Shown piece by piece: positions 53,819 through 63,606 of a stretch of DNA of 64,000 nt; within the stretch, counting starts at the first letter, position 1, and each line of letters begins with the position of its first letter. The DNA comes from Streptomyces sannanensis (lineage in GTDB: Bacteria; Actinomycetota; Actinomycetes; Streptomycetales; Streptomycetaceae), in assembly GCF_039536205.1 (NCBI RefSeq), contig NZ_BAAAYL010000001.1, positions 5,704,001-5,768,000 of the forward strand, read 5' to 3'. A program made the position numbers and the translations under genes. The notes beneath the pieces were generated by a model, which worked only from the letters and a program-made list of their open reading frames with translations, was not told the DNA's origin and searched no databases.

Positions 53819-54643
53819 ATGATCGAAGACTTTCTCGCAGGCCGGCTGTCCGACGTCGAGGAGGCGGTCCGCAAGGCGGCCGCAGCGGAGATCATGCCGC
53901 GCTTCCGGCAGCTCGCGGAGGACGAGGTCATCGAGAAGAACGGTCCGCACGATCTGGTGACCGTCGCCGACCGCCGCGCCGAGGAGCATCTGACCGCCTC
54001 CCTCACCGCGTTGCTGCCCGGCTCGCTGGTGGTCGGCGAGGAAGCGGTCCACGCGGACCCTTCGGTGTACGAGGCGATACAGGGCGACGGCCCGGTGTGG
54101 ATCGTCGACCCCGTCGACGGCACCCGCCAGTTCGTGCACGGCGAGCCCGGCTTCTGCACCCTGGTCGCCCTCGCGCGCGGCGGCGAGATCCTGGCCTCGT
54201 GGACGTACGCCCCCGCGCTGGACGAGCTGGCGGTCGCCGTACGAGGCGGGGGCGCCCGGCTCAACGGTGAGTCGATACGGTCCGGTTCGCCCGCGCCCGG
54301 GGCCGTCCTGGACATCGCCACGTCCCACCCCGACTACACCAGCGACGACCAGAAGCGTGCCCTGCTGGGCCTGCGGGTGCCCGGCGTGCACACCCGCGCC
54401 TGCGGCTCGGCCGGGCTGGAGTACCTCGACGTCGCGCGGGGCCAGCTCGACGCGGTCGTCTTCTCCTGGGAGTACGCCTGGGACCACGCGGCGGGCCTGC
54501 TGCTCGTCGAGGAGGCGGGTGGCGCGCATCTGACGGTCGCGGGGGAGCCGTTCCGGATCAAGGGCGGCAACGCGCTCCCCTTCACCGCGGCGCGCGACGC
54601 GGAGACGGCGGCGCGGGTGCGGGGGCTTCTGCTCGGCGCGTGA
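53819..54643 (+). CDS. inositol-monophosphatase-family phosphatase
   Basis: A 274-residue Mg-dependent Li-sensitive-type phosphatase. Metal-site motifs: GPHDLVTVADRRAEEHL, GEEA, WIVDPVDGTRQFVHGEP and WEYAWDHAAGLLLVEEAGG. The family includes inositol monophosphatase, histidinol-phosphate phosphatase and CysQ; the exact substrate cannot be told. Confidence 0.9.
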   Translation: MIEDFLAGRLSDVEEAVRKAAAAEIMPRFRQLAEDEVIEKNGPHDLVTVADRRAEEHLTASLTALLPGSLVVGEEAVHADPSVYEAIQGDGPVWIVDPVDGTRQFVHGEPGFCTLVALARGGEILASWTYAPALDELAVAVRGGGARLNGESIRSGSPAPGAVLDIATSHPDYTSDDQKRALLGLRVPGVHTRACGSAGLEYLDVARGQLDAVVFSWEYAWDHAAGLLLVEEAGGAHLTVAGEPFRIKGGNALPFTAARDAETAARVRGLLLGA

Positions 54644-54662
54644 CGCTCTCGCTCGACCGGTC

Positions 54663-55463
54663 TCAGGCCGTTGCGGACCTCACCTCACGGACCAGTTCGG
54701 CCGCCGCTTCGACCGCGGGCGCGTCGAGGGACGTCAAGGCCGCGTGAGTCCGGTCGGTGAGGTTCCGTGGAGCGGACCGCAGCGCGGCGGCGGCCGCGAG
54801 GGCGCCCTTCTCGTTGATGCACCACACGCGCTCGTGGGCGTGCAGTGTCTGGGCGAGGATGCCGAAGGCGCGGGAGAGGCACAGGGACACGTGCAGCCCG
54901 TCCCCGGACCGTACCGACTTGCGGGCCGCCGCCACGGAGAAGTCCGCCTCCCATGCGGCCTCCACCAGGGCGGTGCGCAGCGGCTCCGGGTAGACCAGGG
55001 TTTGCGCCTGGAGTGACGTCAGTTCGCCGGTCCTGTCGGCCAGTACGCGCCCCAGTGCCACCTCGCCCGCGTAGGCGGGCGACCAGAAGCCCAGCGGGTG
55101 GCCCGGCTGTACACCGACCTCGTAGCGGCCGGCCCGGCAGTCGGCCCGGATGCGCCGGACCCGGTCGAGGTCGCGCAGAATCCAGTCGACGGCGACGCCG
55201 TCCACGGACAGCCAGGCCCCGCCGTCGACCCACGGTCCCCACTCGCCGGGACCGGCCAACTCGACGGGTGAGCCGTTCACTTCGGCCGCCAGTGAGGACA
55301 AGGCGCCGAGGTCGAGCTCGGATCGGCGGTAGTAGACGCCGAGGTCCCAGTCGGAGTCGGCGCGGTGTGTGCCGCGGACCCGGCTGCCGCCGAGAGTGAC
55401 CGCGTCCACACCGGGGATCGAAATCAGCTGCTTCGCCATGGCCCGGATCGCGTCGTCGTTCAC
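54663..55463 (-). CDS. MNT-type nucleotidyltransferase
   Basis: A 266-residue nucleotidyltransferase. The family motif [21 protein letters not shown] (in parts, residues about 25-45) supplies the catalytic Asp pair, and VDWILRD the third acidic residue. The C-terminal part is helical. Such enzymes adenylylate or otherwise modify small molecules, tRNA or proteins. GTG 55463 gives the usual N-terminus; the frame is open far upstream but that part overlaps the divergent gene. Confidence 0.85.
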   Translation of the reverse strand: MNDDAIRAMAKQLISIPGVDAVTLGGSRVRGTHRADSDWDLGVYYRRSELDLGALSSLAAEVNGSPVELAGPGEWGPWVDGGAWLSVDGVAVDWILRDLDRVRRIRADCRAGRYEVGVQPGHPLGFWSPAYAGEVALGRVLADRTGELTSLQAQTLVYPEPLRTALVEAAWEADFSVAAARKSVRSGDGLHVSLCLSRAFGILAQTLHAHERVWCINEKGALAAAAALRSAPRNLTDRTHAALTSLDAPAVEAAAELVREVRSATA

Positions 55464-55549
55464 GGGCGGGACAGTACCCCGGCGGAGATCGGCGCTGTCC
55501 GGGAATATCCTGGGGGTCGCTGACCGTCGGCAGACGAAGGAGTCCGAAG

Positions 55550-56971
55550 GTGCCGTCGATGCTCGATGTCGTCGTCGTAGGGGCGGGGCCGAACGGACTG
55601 ACCGCCGCCGCAGAGCTGGCCCGCCGCGGTTTCTCGGTGGCGGTGTTCGAGGCGGAGGACACCGTGGGCGGCGGTGCCCGCACGGAGGAGTTGACGCTTC
55701 CGGGCTTCCGGCACGATCCCTGCTCCGCCGTGCACCCGCTCGGCATCGGCTCGCCGGCCTTTGCGGCGATGCCCCTGCACCGGCACGGCCTGGAGTGGCT
55801 GCACCCGGACGTGCCGCTCGCGCACCCCTTCCCGGACGGCGGCGCGGCGGTGCTGACGCGCTCGGTCGGTGAGAGCGCGGCCTCGCTGGGCCCGCGGGAC
55901 GCCGGTGCGTACCGCCGTCTGATGGCGCCGTTCCTCGGTCACTGGCAGACGCTGGCGGCCGACTTCCTGCGCACTCCCTGGGACGGGCTGCCCCGCGACC
56001 CCTACCGGCTGGCACGCTTCGGGCTGACCGCCCTACAGCCCGCGACCTGGGTCTCCCGCCGGTTCCGGGACGAGCGGGCCCGCGGGCTCTTCGCCGGACT
56101 CGCGGCCCATGCCGTGGCGCCGACCAGCGGTTTCGCCACCGGCGGGATCGCCCTGGTCTTCGCGTTGGCCGCGCACGAGGTGGGCTGGCCGATACCGCGC
56201 GGAGGCTCCCAGTCGATCTCCGACGCCCTCGCCTCGTACCTGCGGGAGCAGGGCGGCACGATCCACACCGGCACCGAGGTGAAGCGGCTGGACGAGCTGC
56301 CGCCCGCCCGCGCGTACGTCTTCGACACCTCGCCGACCGCGCTGGCGCGGATCGCCGGGCTCGGCAACGCCTACAGTCGGTACCGGTACGGAGCATCCGT
56401 CTTCAAGATCGACTATGCCCTGTCCGGGCCGGTCCCCTGGACGGCCGAGGAGGCCAGGCGGGCCGGTACGGTCCATGTCGGCCCGACCGCCGGCGAGATC
56501 GACGCCGCGCTGTGCGCCGCGGTCGAGGGCCGCGACCCCTCCGTGCCCTTCCTGATCACCGCACAGCCGTCGCTCGTCGACCCGTCCCGCGCCCCCGAGG
56601 GCAAGCATGTGTTCTGGGCGTACGGACATGTTCCGAGCGGCTGGGAGGGCGACGCCACCGAGGTCGTCGAGCGCCAGCTGGAGCGCTTTGCACCCGGATT
56701 CCGCGACCTGGTGCTCGCCCGGGCCGTCGCGGGCCCGCCCCAGCTGGCCGCGCGCAACGCCAACTATGTGAACGGCGACTTTGCGTGCGGCGCCTTCGCC
56801 GGTCTGCAGACACTGATCAGGCCCAAGCTGGCCCGGGTGCCGTACGCCACCGCGCACCCGTCGGTGTTCCTCTGCTCCGCCGCGACACCGCCGGGCCCCG
56901 GTGTGCACGGCATGTCGGGGCATCACGCCGCCAGGGCGGTGTGGCGCAGGCTCCGTAATGTGAAGCCATGA
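55550..56971 (+). CDS. FAD-dependent oxidoreductase (phytoene-desaturase-like)
   Basis: A 473-residue flavoprotein with an N-terminal dinucleotide-binding fold [20 protein letters not shown], Glu in [19 protein letters not shown], and the C-terminal motif [14 protein letters not shown]. It is of the CrtI/NAD(P)-dependent class but is not next to carotenoid genes. GTG 55550 follows AAGGAG. The stop overlaps the macrodomain gene (ATGA). Confidence 0.88.
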   Translation: MPSMLDVVVVGAGPNGLTAAAELARRGFSVAVFEAEDTVGGGARTEELTLPGFRHDPCSAVHPLGIGSPAFAAMPLHRHGLEWLHPDVPLAHPFPDGGAAVLTRSVGESAASLGPRDAGAYRRLMAPFLGHWQTLAADFLRTPWDGLPRDPYRLARFGLTALQPATWVSRRFRDERARGLFAGLAAHAVAPTSGFATGGIALVFALAAHEVGWPIPRGGSQSISDALASYLREQGGTIHTGTEVKRLDELPPARAYVFDTSPTALARIAGLGNAYSRYRYGASVFKIDYALSGPVPWTAEEARRAGTVHVGPTAGEIDAALCAAVEGRDPSVPFLITAQPSLVDPSRAPEGKHVFWAYGHVPSGWEGDATEVVERQLERFAPGFRDLVLARAVAGPPQLAARNANYVNGDFACGAFAGLQTLIRPKLARVPYATAHPSVFLCSAATPPGPGVHGMSGHHAARAVWRRLRNVKP

Positions 56972-57477
56972 CCGAGATCAGGCTCGTACGCGGAGACATC
57001 ACCCAGCAGCACGCCGACGCCATCGTCAACGCCGCCAATTCCAGCCTCCTCGGCGGCGGGGGCGTCGACGGCGCGATCCACCGGCGCGGCGGGCCGGAGA
57101 TCCTCGACGAGTGCCGCAGGCTGCGCGCCTCCCACTACGGCAAGGGCCTGCCCACAGGCCAGGCCGTCGCCACCACCGCGGGCCGGCTCGACGCCCGGTG
57201 GGTGATCCACACGGTCGGCCCCGTCTGGTCGAAGGACGAGGACCGTTCGGCGCTGCTCGCCTCCTGCTACCGCGAGTCGCTGCGGGTGGCCGACGAGCTC
57301 GGTGCGCGCACGGTGGCCTTCCCGGCGATCTCCACCGGCATCTACGGCTGGCCGATCGACGACGGCGCCCGGATCGCGGTGCAGACGGTGCGGGACACGG
57401 AGACGGCCGTGGAGGAGGTCCGGTTCGTCCTCTTCGACGAGGCGGCGTACGCGGCCTTTGCCACGCAGGTCCACTGA
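56968..57477 (+). CDS. macrodomain protein (ADP-ribose hydrolase type)
   Basis: A 169-residue macrodomain of the YmdB/MacroD type: [39 protein letters not shown] and [20 protein letters not shown] are the substrate loops, with Asn of VNAANS and the GGGGVDGAI loop intact. It hydrolyses ADP-ribosyl modifications or O-acetyl-ADP-ribose. Coupled to the flavoprotein gene. Confidence 0.93.
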   Translation: MTEIRLVRGDITQQHADAIVNAANSSLLGGGGVDGAIHRRGGPEILDECRRLRASHYGKGLPTGQAVATTAGRLDARWVIHTVGPVWSKDEDRSALLASCYRESLRVADELGARTVAFPAISTGIYGWPIDDGARIAVQTVRDTETAVEEVRFVLFDEAAYAAFATQVH

Positions 57478-57866
57478 CGGATGGCGTTGTTTGGTTCACC
57501 CGTCTCCCCTGAGTCCCGTGCGGAGCTGCGCCGAACATGTCGGCGTCTGCAGGAGGTGCCGGCATGTTCGGCCTCAACGGTCCTGCTCGACTGCTCGGGC
57601 GGAGAGGTGCCATGGGCCAGATAGCGCCGGCCGACGCTGGTAAGCATGGCGCTCCACTGCCCCGCCGACGGGATACCTTCGGCTCCCCTCGGTTCTGCAG
57701 CGCCCGACAGCTCCGTTTGTACGAGCTGCCCCAGACGCCGTCGGGGCACCCTTGTTTGGCCCACTACAACACCGTCGGCTGACGTTCGTTGAGCTGCACC
57801 TTCAGATGAGCCTCCACCTGGGACGATTGCGCCGCGGCATAGGCGATCGAACTGCGCTCACCTTTC
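57478..57866. other. non-coding gap with an inverted repeat
   Basis: About 390 bp without a gene I can support; a plus-strand frame of 81 codons from 57537 lacks a good ribosome-binding site and conserved pattern. It contains the inverted repeat GCCGAACATG / CATGTTCGGC (57530-57539 and 57563-57572, perfect 10 bp, 23-nt spacer). Confidence 0.5.
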
Positions 57867-59027
57867 ATGGGGATGGGGACTGATGTGACCGAGCAGCCGG
57901 TTTTTCTGTTGGGCGAGGGCCTGAACGCTCTGGAGCCTGCCGCCTTCGATACGGAGGCGGAGTTCCAGGCACTTCTCGCCCGTCACCCCCGAATCCTGGA
58001 CTTTGGCTCGCTGGCCGACGGGCGCCCCCTGCGACTTGTTCTGGTGGCGCGCGAGATGAGGGTTCCCACCGGCGCTGAGAGTAACTCGACGTACTGGCTG
58101 GACCACTTGTTCGTGGACGCGGACGGGGTGCCGACCCTGGTGGAGGTCAAGCGGGCGTCCGACACCCGCATACGACGCGAGGTCGTGGGCCAGATGCTCG
58201 ACTACGCGGCCAACGGGGCGCGCTACTGGCCTGCCGCTTTGCTTCAGCAGACGTTCGAAGAAACCTGTGCCGCGGACGGGCGAAGCGTCGAAGACGCCTA
58301 CCAGGAACTGCTGGGCAGCCAGTCACCTGACGAGTTCTGGGCAACCGTTGAGGAGCGGCTCGCGGCCGGACGGATGCGGCTGCTCTTCGTGGCCGACCGG
58401 ATACCTCTGGAGCTCAGGGCCATCGTCGAGTTCCTGAACCGTCAGCTGCGGCAGACCGATGTCTACGCGGTCGAGCTGACCCAGTACCGGGGCAACGGTG
58501 ATCACCGCGTGCTCGTTCCGAGGGTTCACGGCGAGGTGGCCACGGCAAACAAGATTCAGACGGGCTCCGGCCGGAGCGGCCGACAGTGGACCCGGGCCGA
58601 CATGGAGGCGGCGCTGGAGAGCCGTGGCCCCGAGCAGCGGGAAGCCGCCCGCGCGCTGCTTGATCACGCGGCTGCTATGGGGCGGCCTGTGGGGAACAAA
58701 GCGGCGTACCCCAGCCTCTCCGTCTATGTTCCGGCCTCGGGAAAGCAGGTGCCTGTCTGGACGCTGTCACTGCGCGAGAACCCGGACAAGGATGATCTCG
58801 CTTTCAGTTTCGGATCGATTACCCATCACCTGGGCCGGGAGGCCGCATCCGCCTTCGCCGACTCCCTGCCTGCCGTGGACGGACTCCAGCAGAAGCTCTC
58901 GGTGCAGCGGGAGAAGGGCTTCACCGGCTGGCCGTCGGTTTCCCTGACGGAACTGGCCGTCCAGCCGGATGCCCTGCAACAGATCCTCACAGCCATCGAG
59001 CGGCTGATGGGCGCGCGCATCGAGTGA
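57867..59027 (+). CDS. PD-(D/E)XK nuclease-like protein
   Basis: A 386-residue protein. WLDHLFVDADGVPTLVEVKRASDT contains (in parts) the Asp-(x)n-ExK active-site pattern of PD-(D/E)XK nucleases, as in NucS/DUF91-type proteins, followed by RREVVGQMLDYAANG, a helix typical of this fold. The C-terminal half has no recognised domain. It is encoded directly upstream of pglW (103 bp), so it may be part of the same defence region. GTG 57885 (VTEQPVFLL), with GGGGA upstream, is an alternative start. Confidence 0.75.
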   Translation: MGMGTDVTEQPVFLLGEGLNALEPAAFDTEAEFQALLARHPRILDFGSLADGRPLRLVLVAREMRVPTGAESNSTYWLDHLFVDADGVPTLVEVKRASDTRIRREVVGQMLDYAANGARYWPAALLQQTFEETCAADGRSVEDAYQELLGSQSPDEFWATVEERLAAGRMRLLFVADRIPLELRAIVEFLNRQLRQTDVYAVELTQYRGNGDHRVLVPRVHGEVATANKIQTGSGRSGRQWTRADMEAALESRGPEQREAARALLDHAAAMGRPVGNKAAYPSLSVYVPASGKQVPVWTLSLRENPDKDDLAFSFGSITHHLGREAASAFADSLPAVDGLQQKLSVQREKGFTGWPSVSLTELAVQPDALQQILTAIERLMGARIE

Positions 59028-59130
59028 TCGGCCGCATCTGACGCCGGGTGCTTCCGGGAAGGCGCACGGTAGGGTCTACCAGGTGGTTTGCCCGGTTGGG
59101 CCGGGCACGGGGTGTGAGGGAGGCTGGAAA

Positions 59131-62100
59131 GTGACAGCAACTGGGGGGAAGCCCGTACCCAAGCCCGGCCCGCCGAAGCCCGCCCAGCAGTGGTTCCAGG
59201 AGCGGCCTTCGCCGTATGCGTGGGAGCAGGACGCGTTGGACCATGTCCGCCGACTGCTGCCCGCCGCAGAACCGTACCGGGCCTGGGCCACCTTCTCCTT
59301 CACCGCTCAGTCCGGACGGATCAACGAATGCGATCTGCTCGTCGCCGTGCCGGCGGGCCTGTTCCTGGTCGAGATCAAGAGCCACCCGGGAGAGCTGCAC
59401 AACACAGGTTCCACCTGGAGCTTCCGCGGCAGCGACCGCACGCGGACCATCAACAACCCGCTGCACTTCAACGACATCAAATCGAAGGAACTCCGCAGCC
59501 AGCTGCGCTGGGCCGCCCGCAAGCTCAAGATCGACGAGCGGGATGTGCCGCGGATCGAGCCCGCCGTGTTCCTGTCGTCCCCCGACCTGACGAGTCACCT
59601 GGACGAGATCCAGCGCATCCGGGTCTACGGACGCGACGACGGAGCCGGCGGGCTGGCCCGCATCTGGCAGGACTTCCTCGGACTGCCCCCGGACCGCCCC
59701 GAGCGGCGCATCACGCCGGAGTTCTCCCGTCACACGCTGCCCAGGCTGCTGCGCACCATCGGCATCCGCCAGTCCACCGGGCACCTCCGGTTCGGCGACA
59801 CCTGGAAGCTGCGCGCGCACCCCCTCGACGCCGGCACGTCCTGGGAGGACCGCCTCGCCGTACGTGACGACGGACTCGTACAGGAGGAGGGACGGGTCCG
59901 CATCTACTTGGTCAGCCAGGGGGCGACGGATGTCGCCAGGAAGACCACGGAGCGTGCCGCCCGCCGTGAATACCAGGTACTGCAAGGCATTACGCACCGG
60001 GGCATCGTCGATGCGGTCGAGTTCCGTGAGCACGAGGCGGGACCGGCGATCCTCTTCCGCCACCGCCAGACGGACCTGCGCCTGGACCAGTACCTGGACA
60101 CGTACGGCAGCAAGCTCACTGCCGAGCTCCGTCTCGACATGGTGCGCCAGCTCGCCGAAGCCGTCCGCTACGCCCACAACCGGTCCCTGTACCACCGCGC
60201 GCTCGCGGCTCGGTCCGTCTATGTGTCCTTCCGCGGCGACGGGGCCGCCCCCGAGTTGCGGATCACGGACTGGCAGACCGCCGCCCGGGACTTCGACAGC
60301 AACGCCACGTTCTTCCGGTCCATCGGCGGCTCGGCCCTCGATGCCGCCCTGATCGAGGACGAGGCCCTCGTCTATCTCGCGCCCGAGACCGACCAGCCGT
60401 ACGCCGACCCAGCCGATCTAGACATCTTCGGTCTGGGCGCCGTCGCACACCTCATCCTGACCGGCCAGCCGCCGGCCCGGCAGCGCAGCGCACTCACCGA
60501 ACGCCTGCGCGCCGACTCGGGCTTGCGTCTCTTCGCGGTGGCGGACGGGCTCTCGGAGGCCCTGGACAACCTGGTCTTCTCGGCCACCCGCTCCGATGTG
60601 AACGACCGGCTGAGCTCGGCTGAGGCCTTCCTGGACCTGCTGGACGAGGCCGAGCGGGCCGGTGCCCTGCCCGAGTCCACGGCGGCAGCCGCCGACCCGC
60701 TGGACGCCCTGCCGGGCCAGGCCCTCGACGCCGAGTGGTCGGTCCGCCGCGTTCTGGGTACGGGCGCCACGGCCCGTGCCCTGCTGGTGGAGCGGGCGGT
60801 CGAGGACGAGGACGGCGACGTACGCATCGACGAGCACGTCTTCAAGGTGGCGCTCGACGAGGAGAAGGCGGAGCGGCTTCGTGCCGAAGCCCGGGCGCTC
60901 AAACTCGTCGGCGGCGGGGCCGTCGTCCAGTTGCGCGGGGAGGAGCTGCGCGAGATCGGCGGACGGACCGTCCTGGAGCTGGAATACGCCGGTGAGCAGT
61001 CCCTCGGCGCACGGCTGCGCGGCAAGGGCCGGCTCACCTACCACGAGCTCGAACGCTTCGGCGAAGACCTCTTCCAGGCTCTCGACCAGCTGGCCGCGCA
61101 CGGACTGCGGCACCGGGACATCAAGCCCGACAACTTCGGCATCCACCGGCGCAAGGACCGCACCTGGCAGCTGAAGCTGTTCGACTTCTCCCTGACCGAT
61201 GCTTCCGACCGCGACGTGAAGGCGGGCACCCGCGGGTATCTCGACCCCTTCCTGGGGTCGGTCCGTCGCACCCACTACGACGACCACGCCGAGTACTACG
61301 CCGCGGCCGTCACCCTGCACGAGATGGCCGGCGGCGAGCGGCCCCTGTGGGGCGACGGCCAGGTCGATCCGCTCACCAACGAGTCCGCCGAACTCCACAT
61401 CGCCGACGAGCTGTTCGAGCCCGCTCTGCGAGACGGCCTGCGCGCCTTCTTCGAACGCGCCCTGCACCGCGAGATCGAGCGCCGCTTCGACACCCTCCGG
61501 CAGATGAAGGACGCCTGGCAGGACGTCTTCCGCGCCGCCGACGCGACCCGCCCCACCACCACCCCGTCCACCGTGGGCACCGCGGCCGAGGACACCGACG
61601 AAGCCCGGGACCGCGCGGCGGAAGCGGCCGACGCCGACACGCTCCTGGAGGCCGCCGGTCTCTCCCCGCGTGCCGTCTCCGTGGCCAACGGCCTGGGCGC
61701 CACGAAGGTCGGCCAGCTGCTGGACATCCAGCCGTACGCCATCTCCAAGGCCCGGGGCGCCGGCGCCCTCGTCCGCAAGGAGCTCAACCGGCGGCGCAAG
61801 CAGTGGGCCACTGCCCTGCGCGGTAAGCCCGCGGCCGTGGCATCGGCTCCCTCGGGACAGACCGCCGCACAGAGTGCAGAGATGGTGGGCGCGGAGGCGC
61901 TCCGCGTCCTGTCGATAGACGACATGGCCGCCCTGCTCGCCCCCGAGCCGGGGCGCAAGGGCTCTCACCGTGAGCCGGTCGTACGGCTCACCCTCGGCCT
62001 CCCGCCGGAGGAGGGCGGGCTGTCCCCGCTCGGCCCCTGGCCTGTCCAGGCCCGCATCGCCGACCACCTCGAGATCAAGCAGCCACCCGTCTCCCGCCAT

Positions 62101-63531
62101 CACCGCATCGAGATCAAGAAGTGGGCGGAGGCCGAGTGGCTGTGCGCCGTCCGTACGGAGCTCGCGGAAATCGTCGAGACCGCCGGCGGGCGGGTCATGA
62201 CCGCCCATGAGGCGGCGGCCGAGCTGCGGTCGCGTCATGGCGCCGGCGAGGACACCCCACCGCGCACCCTCGCCCGTTCGCTGGCGGTCGTACGCGCCGC
62301 CGTCGAGGCGGAGACCGGCGACGAGACCGAAGGCCACGAGCCGCGGCTTGCCGTCCACCGCCGGGGCGACACCATCCTGCTCGCCTGCGAGTCCCTGCCC
62401 GGTACCGACGACCCGAGCCCGCGTGAACTGGCCGACTACGCCTCCGCGCTCGGCACGACGGCGGAGAAGCTGGCCGGGCAGGAGCCGCTGCCGGGGCACG
62501 CGGAGGTGGTCCGCGAGCTGCGGGCCGTACCGCCCCCGGAGGGTCTCGCCCCGCTCGCCGACACCCGCCTCGTCACCCTCGGGGCGGCCATAAGCCCGGT
62601 CGTCGAGACCACTCCCCGCCTGGAGCTGTATCCGCGCGATCTCGGTCTGGAACGTGCCCTGCGCATCTCGCAGGCCGGTGCGGGCGTGCGGGCGGAGCGT
62701 GGCATCACCCCGGTGGAGCTGGTGGCCCGAATCAAGGCCCGGTTCCCGGAGCTCCAGGCGCTGGCCGAGGGCCGCGAGCCCACCCATGTCGAACTGGAGG
62801 ACGCCCTCCAGGCGGCCCGCTTCGACCTCCGCTACGACCTCGACACCGACACCTTCCTGCTGCCTGCCGCCCGGACCACCCACACGGTGACCGCGTCGGG
62901 TGGCCTGACCAGCCTCCTGCCGCCGCCCCGCGCCGCCTCCCGTGCCGACCGTGAGGACCCGCACGGCGCGGTCCGCGAGCGGCTCGCGGAGCGGGCCCGG
63001 CGCGGCGGCTTTCTGGCCCTGACCGTCAAGGGCGTCCGGCTGCCGGGTACGCCCGAGGCCGTTGCCGCCGCCTTCCCCGTCCGGGCAGTGGACCTGGGTG
63101 AGGTGTTCCTCGCCGAGTTCCAGCGGCTGGTGGCGGAGAAGGGCTACGACTGGCAGATGGTGCTGCGCGCGGACGGCGCCTCCGCCCCCGGCCGCATCAA
63201 GCCGGGCCTGGCCAGCTTCGTCAAGGTGGTCTGGCAGCGGGTCGCCGACGACCTGCGGACCCGCACCACGGCCCCGCGCACGGTTCTGTTCCTGCACGAC
63301 GCCGGACTGATCGCCCGGTACTGGGACGAGGGAGGCCACGCCTTCCTCGTCGCCCTCCAGGGGGCGGCCCGGCGGCCGGCGGAGAACCCGCACGGCGTGT
63401 GGCTGCTCTGCCCGACGGAATCGCGCGCGGCCCAGCCGCTGCTGGACGGCCGGACGGTCGAGGTGATTCCTGGGGACGGGGAACTGGCTTACCTGGACGG
63501 GGCGTTCCTGGAGGCGCTGGGGAGGGTGTGA
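59131..63531 (+). CDS. pglW: PglW-like BREX Ser/Thr kinase
   Basis: A 1466-residue protein with the PglW layout. Residues about 20-140: NERD nuclease-related domain (NECDLLVAVPAGLFLVEIKS, with Asp, Glu81 and Lys83). Residues about 265-500: a degenerate kinase-like domain where the catalytic loop reads HRALAARSVY (Ala357 in place of Asp). Residues about 535-800: a standard kinase domain with GTGATARAL, HRDIKPDNFG (Asp663), LFDFSL in place of DFG and GTRGYLDPF. The C-terminal 650 residues carry helical and helix-hairpin-helix-like segments. PglW belongs to BREX type 2 (Pgl) phage defence. GTG 59131 follows GGGAGG. Only this component is within the window. Confidence 0.9.
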   Translation: MTATGGKPVPKPGPPKPAQQWFQERPSPYAWEQDALDHVRRLLPAAEPYRAWATFSFTAQSGRINECDLLVAVPAGLFLVEIKSHPGELHNTGSTWSFRGSDRTRTINNPLHFNDIKSKELRSQLRWAARKLKIDERDVPRIEPAVFLSSPDLTSHLDEIQRIRVYGRDDGAGGLARIWQDFLGLPPDRPERRITPEFSRHTLPRLLRTIGIRQSTGHLRFGDTWKLRAHPLDAGTSWEDRLAVRDDGLVQEEGRVRIYLVSQGATDVARKTTERAARREYQVLQGITHRGIVDAVEFREHEAGPAILFRHRQTDLRLDQYLDTYGSKLTAELRLDMVRQLAEAVRYAHNRSLYHRALAARSVYVSFRGDGAAPELRITDWQTAARDFDSNATFFRSIGGSALDAALIEDEALVYLAPETDQPYADPADLDIFGLGAVAHLILTGQPPARQRSALTERLRADSGLRLFAVADGLSEALDNLVFSATRSDVNDRLSSAEAFLDLLDEAERAGALPESTAAAADPLDALPGQALDAEWSVRRVLGTGATARALLVERAVEDEDGDVRIDEHVFKVALDEEKAERLRAEARALKLVGGGAVVQLRGEELREIGGRTVLELEYAGEQSLGARLRGKGRLTYHELERFGEDLFQALDQLAAHGLRHRDIKPDNFGIHRRKDRTWQLKLFDFSLTDASDRDVKAGTRGYLDPFLGSVRRTHYDDHAEYYAAAVTLHEMAGGERPLWGDGQVDPLTNESAELHIADELFEPALRDGLRAFFERALHREIERRFDTLRQMKDAWQDVFRAADATRPTTTPSTVGTAAEDTDEARDRAAEAADADTLLEAAGLSPRAVSVANGLGATKVGQLLDIQPYAISKARGAGALVRKELNRRRKQWATALRGKPAAVASAPSGQTAAQSAEMVGAEALRVLSIDDMAALLAPEPGRKGSHREPVVRLTLGLPPEEGGLSPLGPWPVQARIADHLEIKQPPVSRHHRIEIKKWAEAEWLCAVRTELAEIVETAGGRVMTAHEAAAELRSRHGAGEDTPPRTLARSLAVVRAAVEAETGDETEGHEPRLAVHRRGDTILLACESLPGTDDPSPRELADYASALGTTAEKLAGQEPLPGHAEVVRELRAVPPPEGLAPLADTRLVTLGAAISPVVETTPRLELYPRDLGLERALRISQAGAGVRAERGITPVELVARIKARFPELQALAEGREPTHVELEDALQAARFDLRYDLDTDTFLLPAARTTHTVTASGGLTSLLPPPRAASRADREDPHGAVRERLAERARRGGFLALTVKGVRLPGTPEAVAAAFPVRAVDLGEVFLAEFQRLVAEKGYDWQMVLRADGASAPGRIKPGLASFVKVVWQRVADDLRTRTTAPRTVLFLHDAGLIARYWDEGGHAFLVALQGAARRPAENPHGVWLLCPTESRAAQPLLDGRTVEVIPGDGELAYLDGAFLEALGRV

Positions 63532-63544
63532 GGGGTTTTGAAGG

Positions 63545-63589
63545 GGCGGGGTGCTGTTTCCCGGTTCCGGCCAGGTACAGCACCCCGCC
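63545..63589. terminator. terminator between pglW and the convergent gene
   Basis: GGCGGGGTGCTGT / ACAGCACCCCGCC, perfect 13-bp stem with a 19-nt loop, 14 bp past the pglW stop and 18 bp from the convergent stop; it can serve both. Confidence 0.8.
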
Positions 63590-63606
63590 TTTGAGCTGTT
63601 GGTGGG

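Noticed and set aside
57537..57782. Plus-strand 81-codon frame
   Set aside because: Low-complexity composition, no family pattern; treated as non-coding gap.
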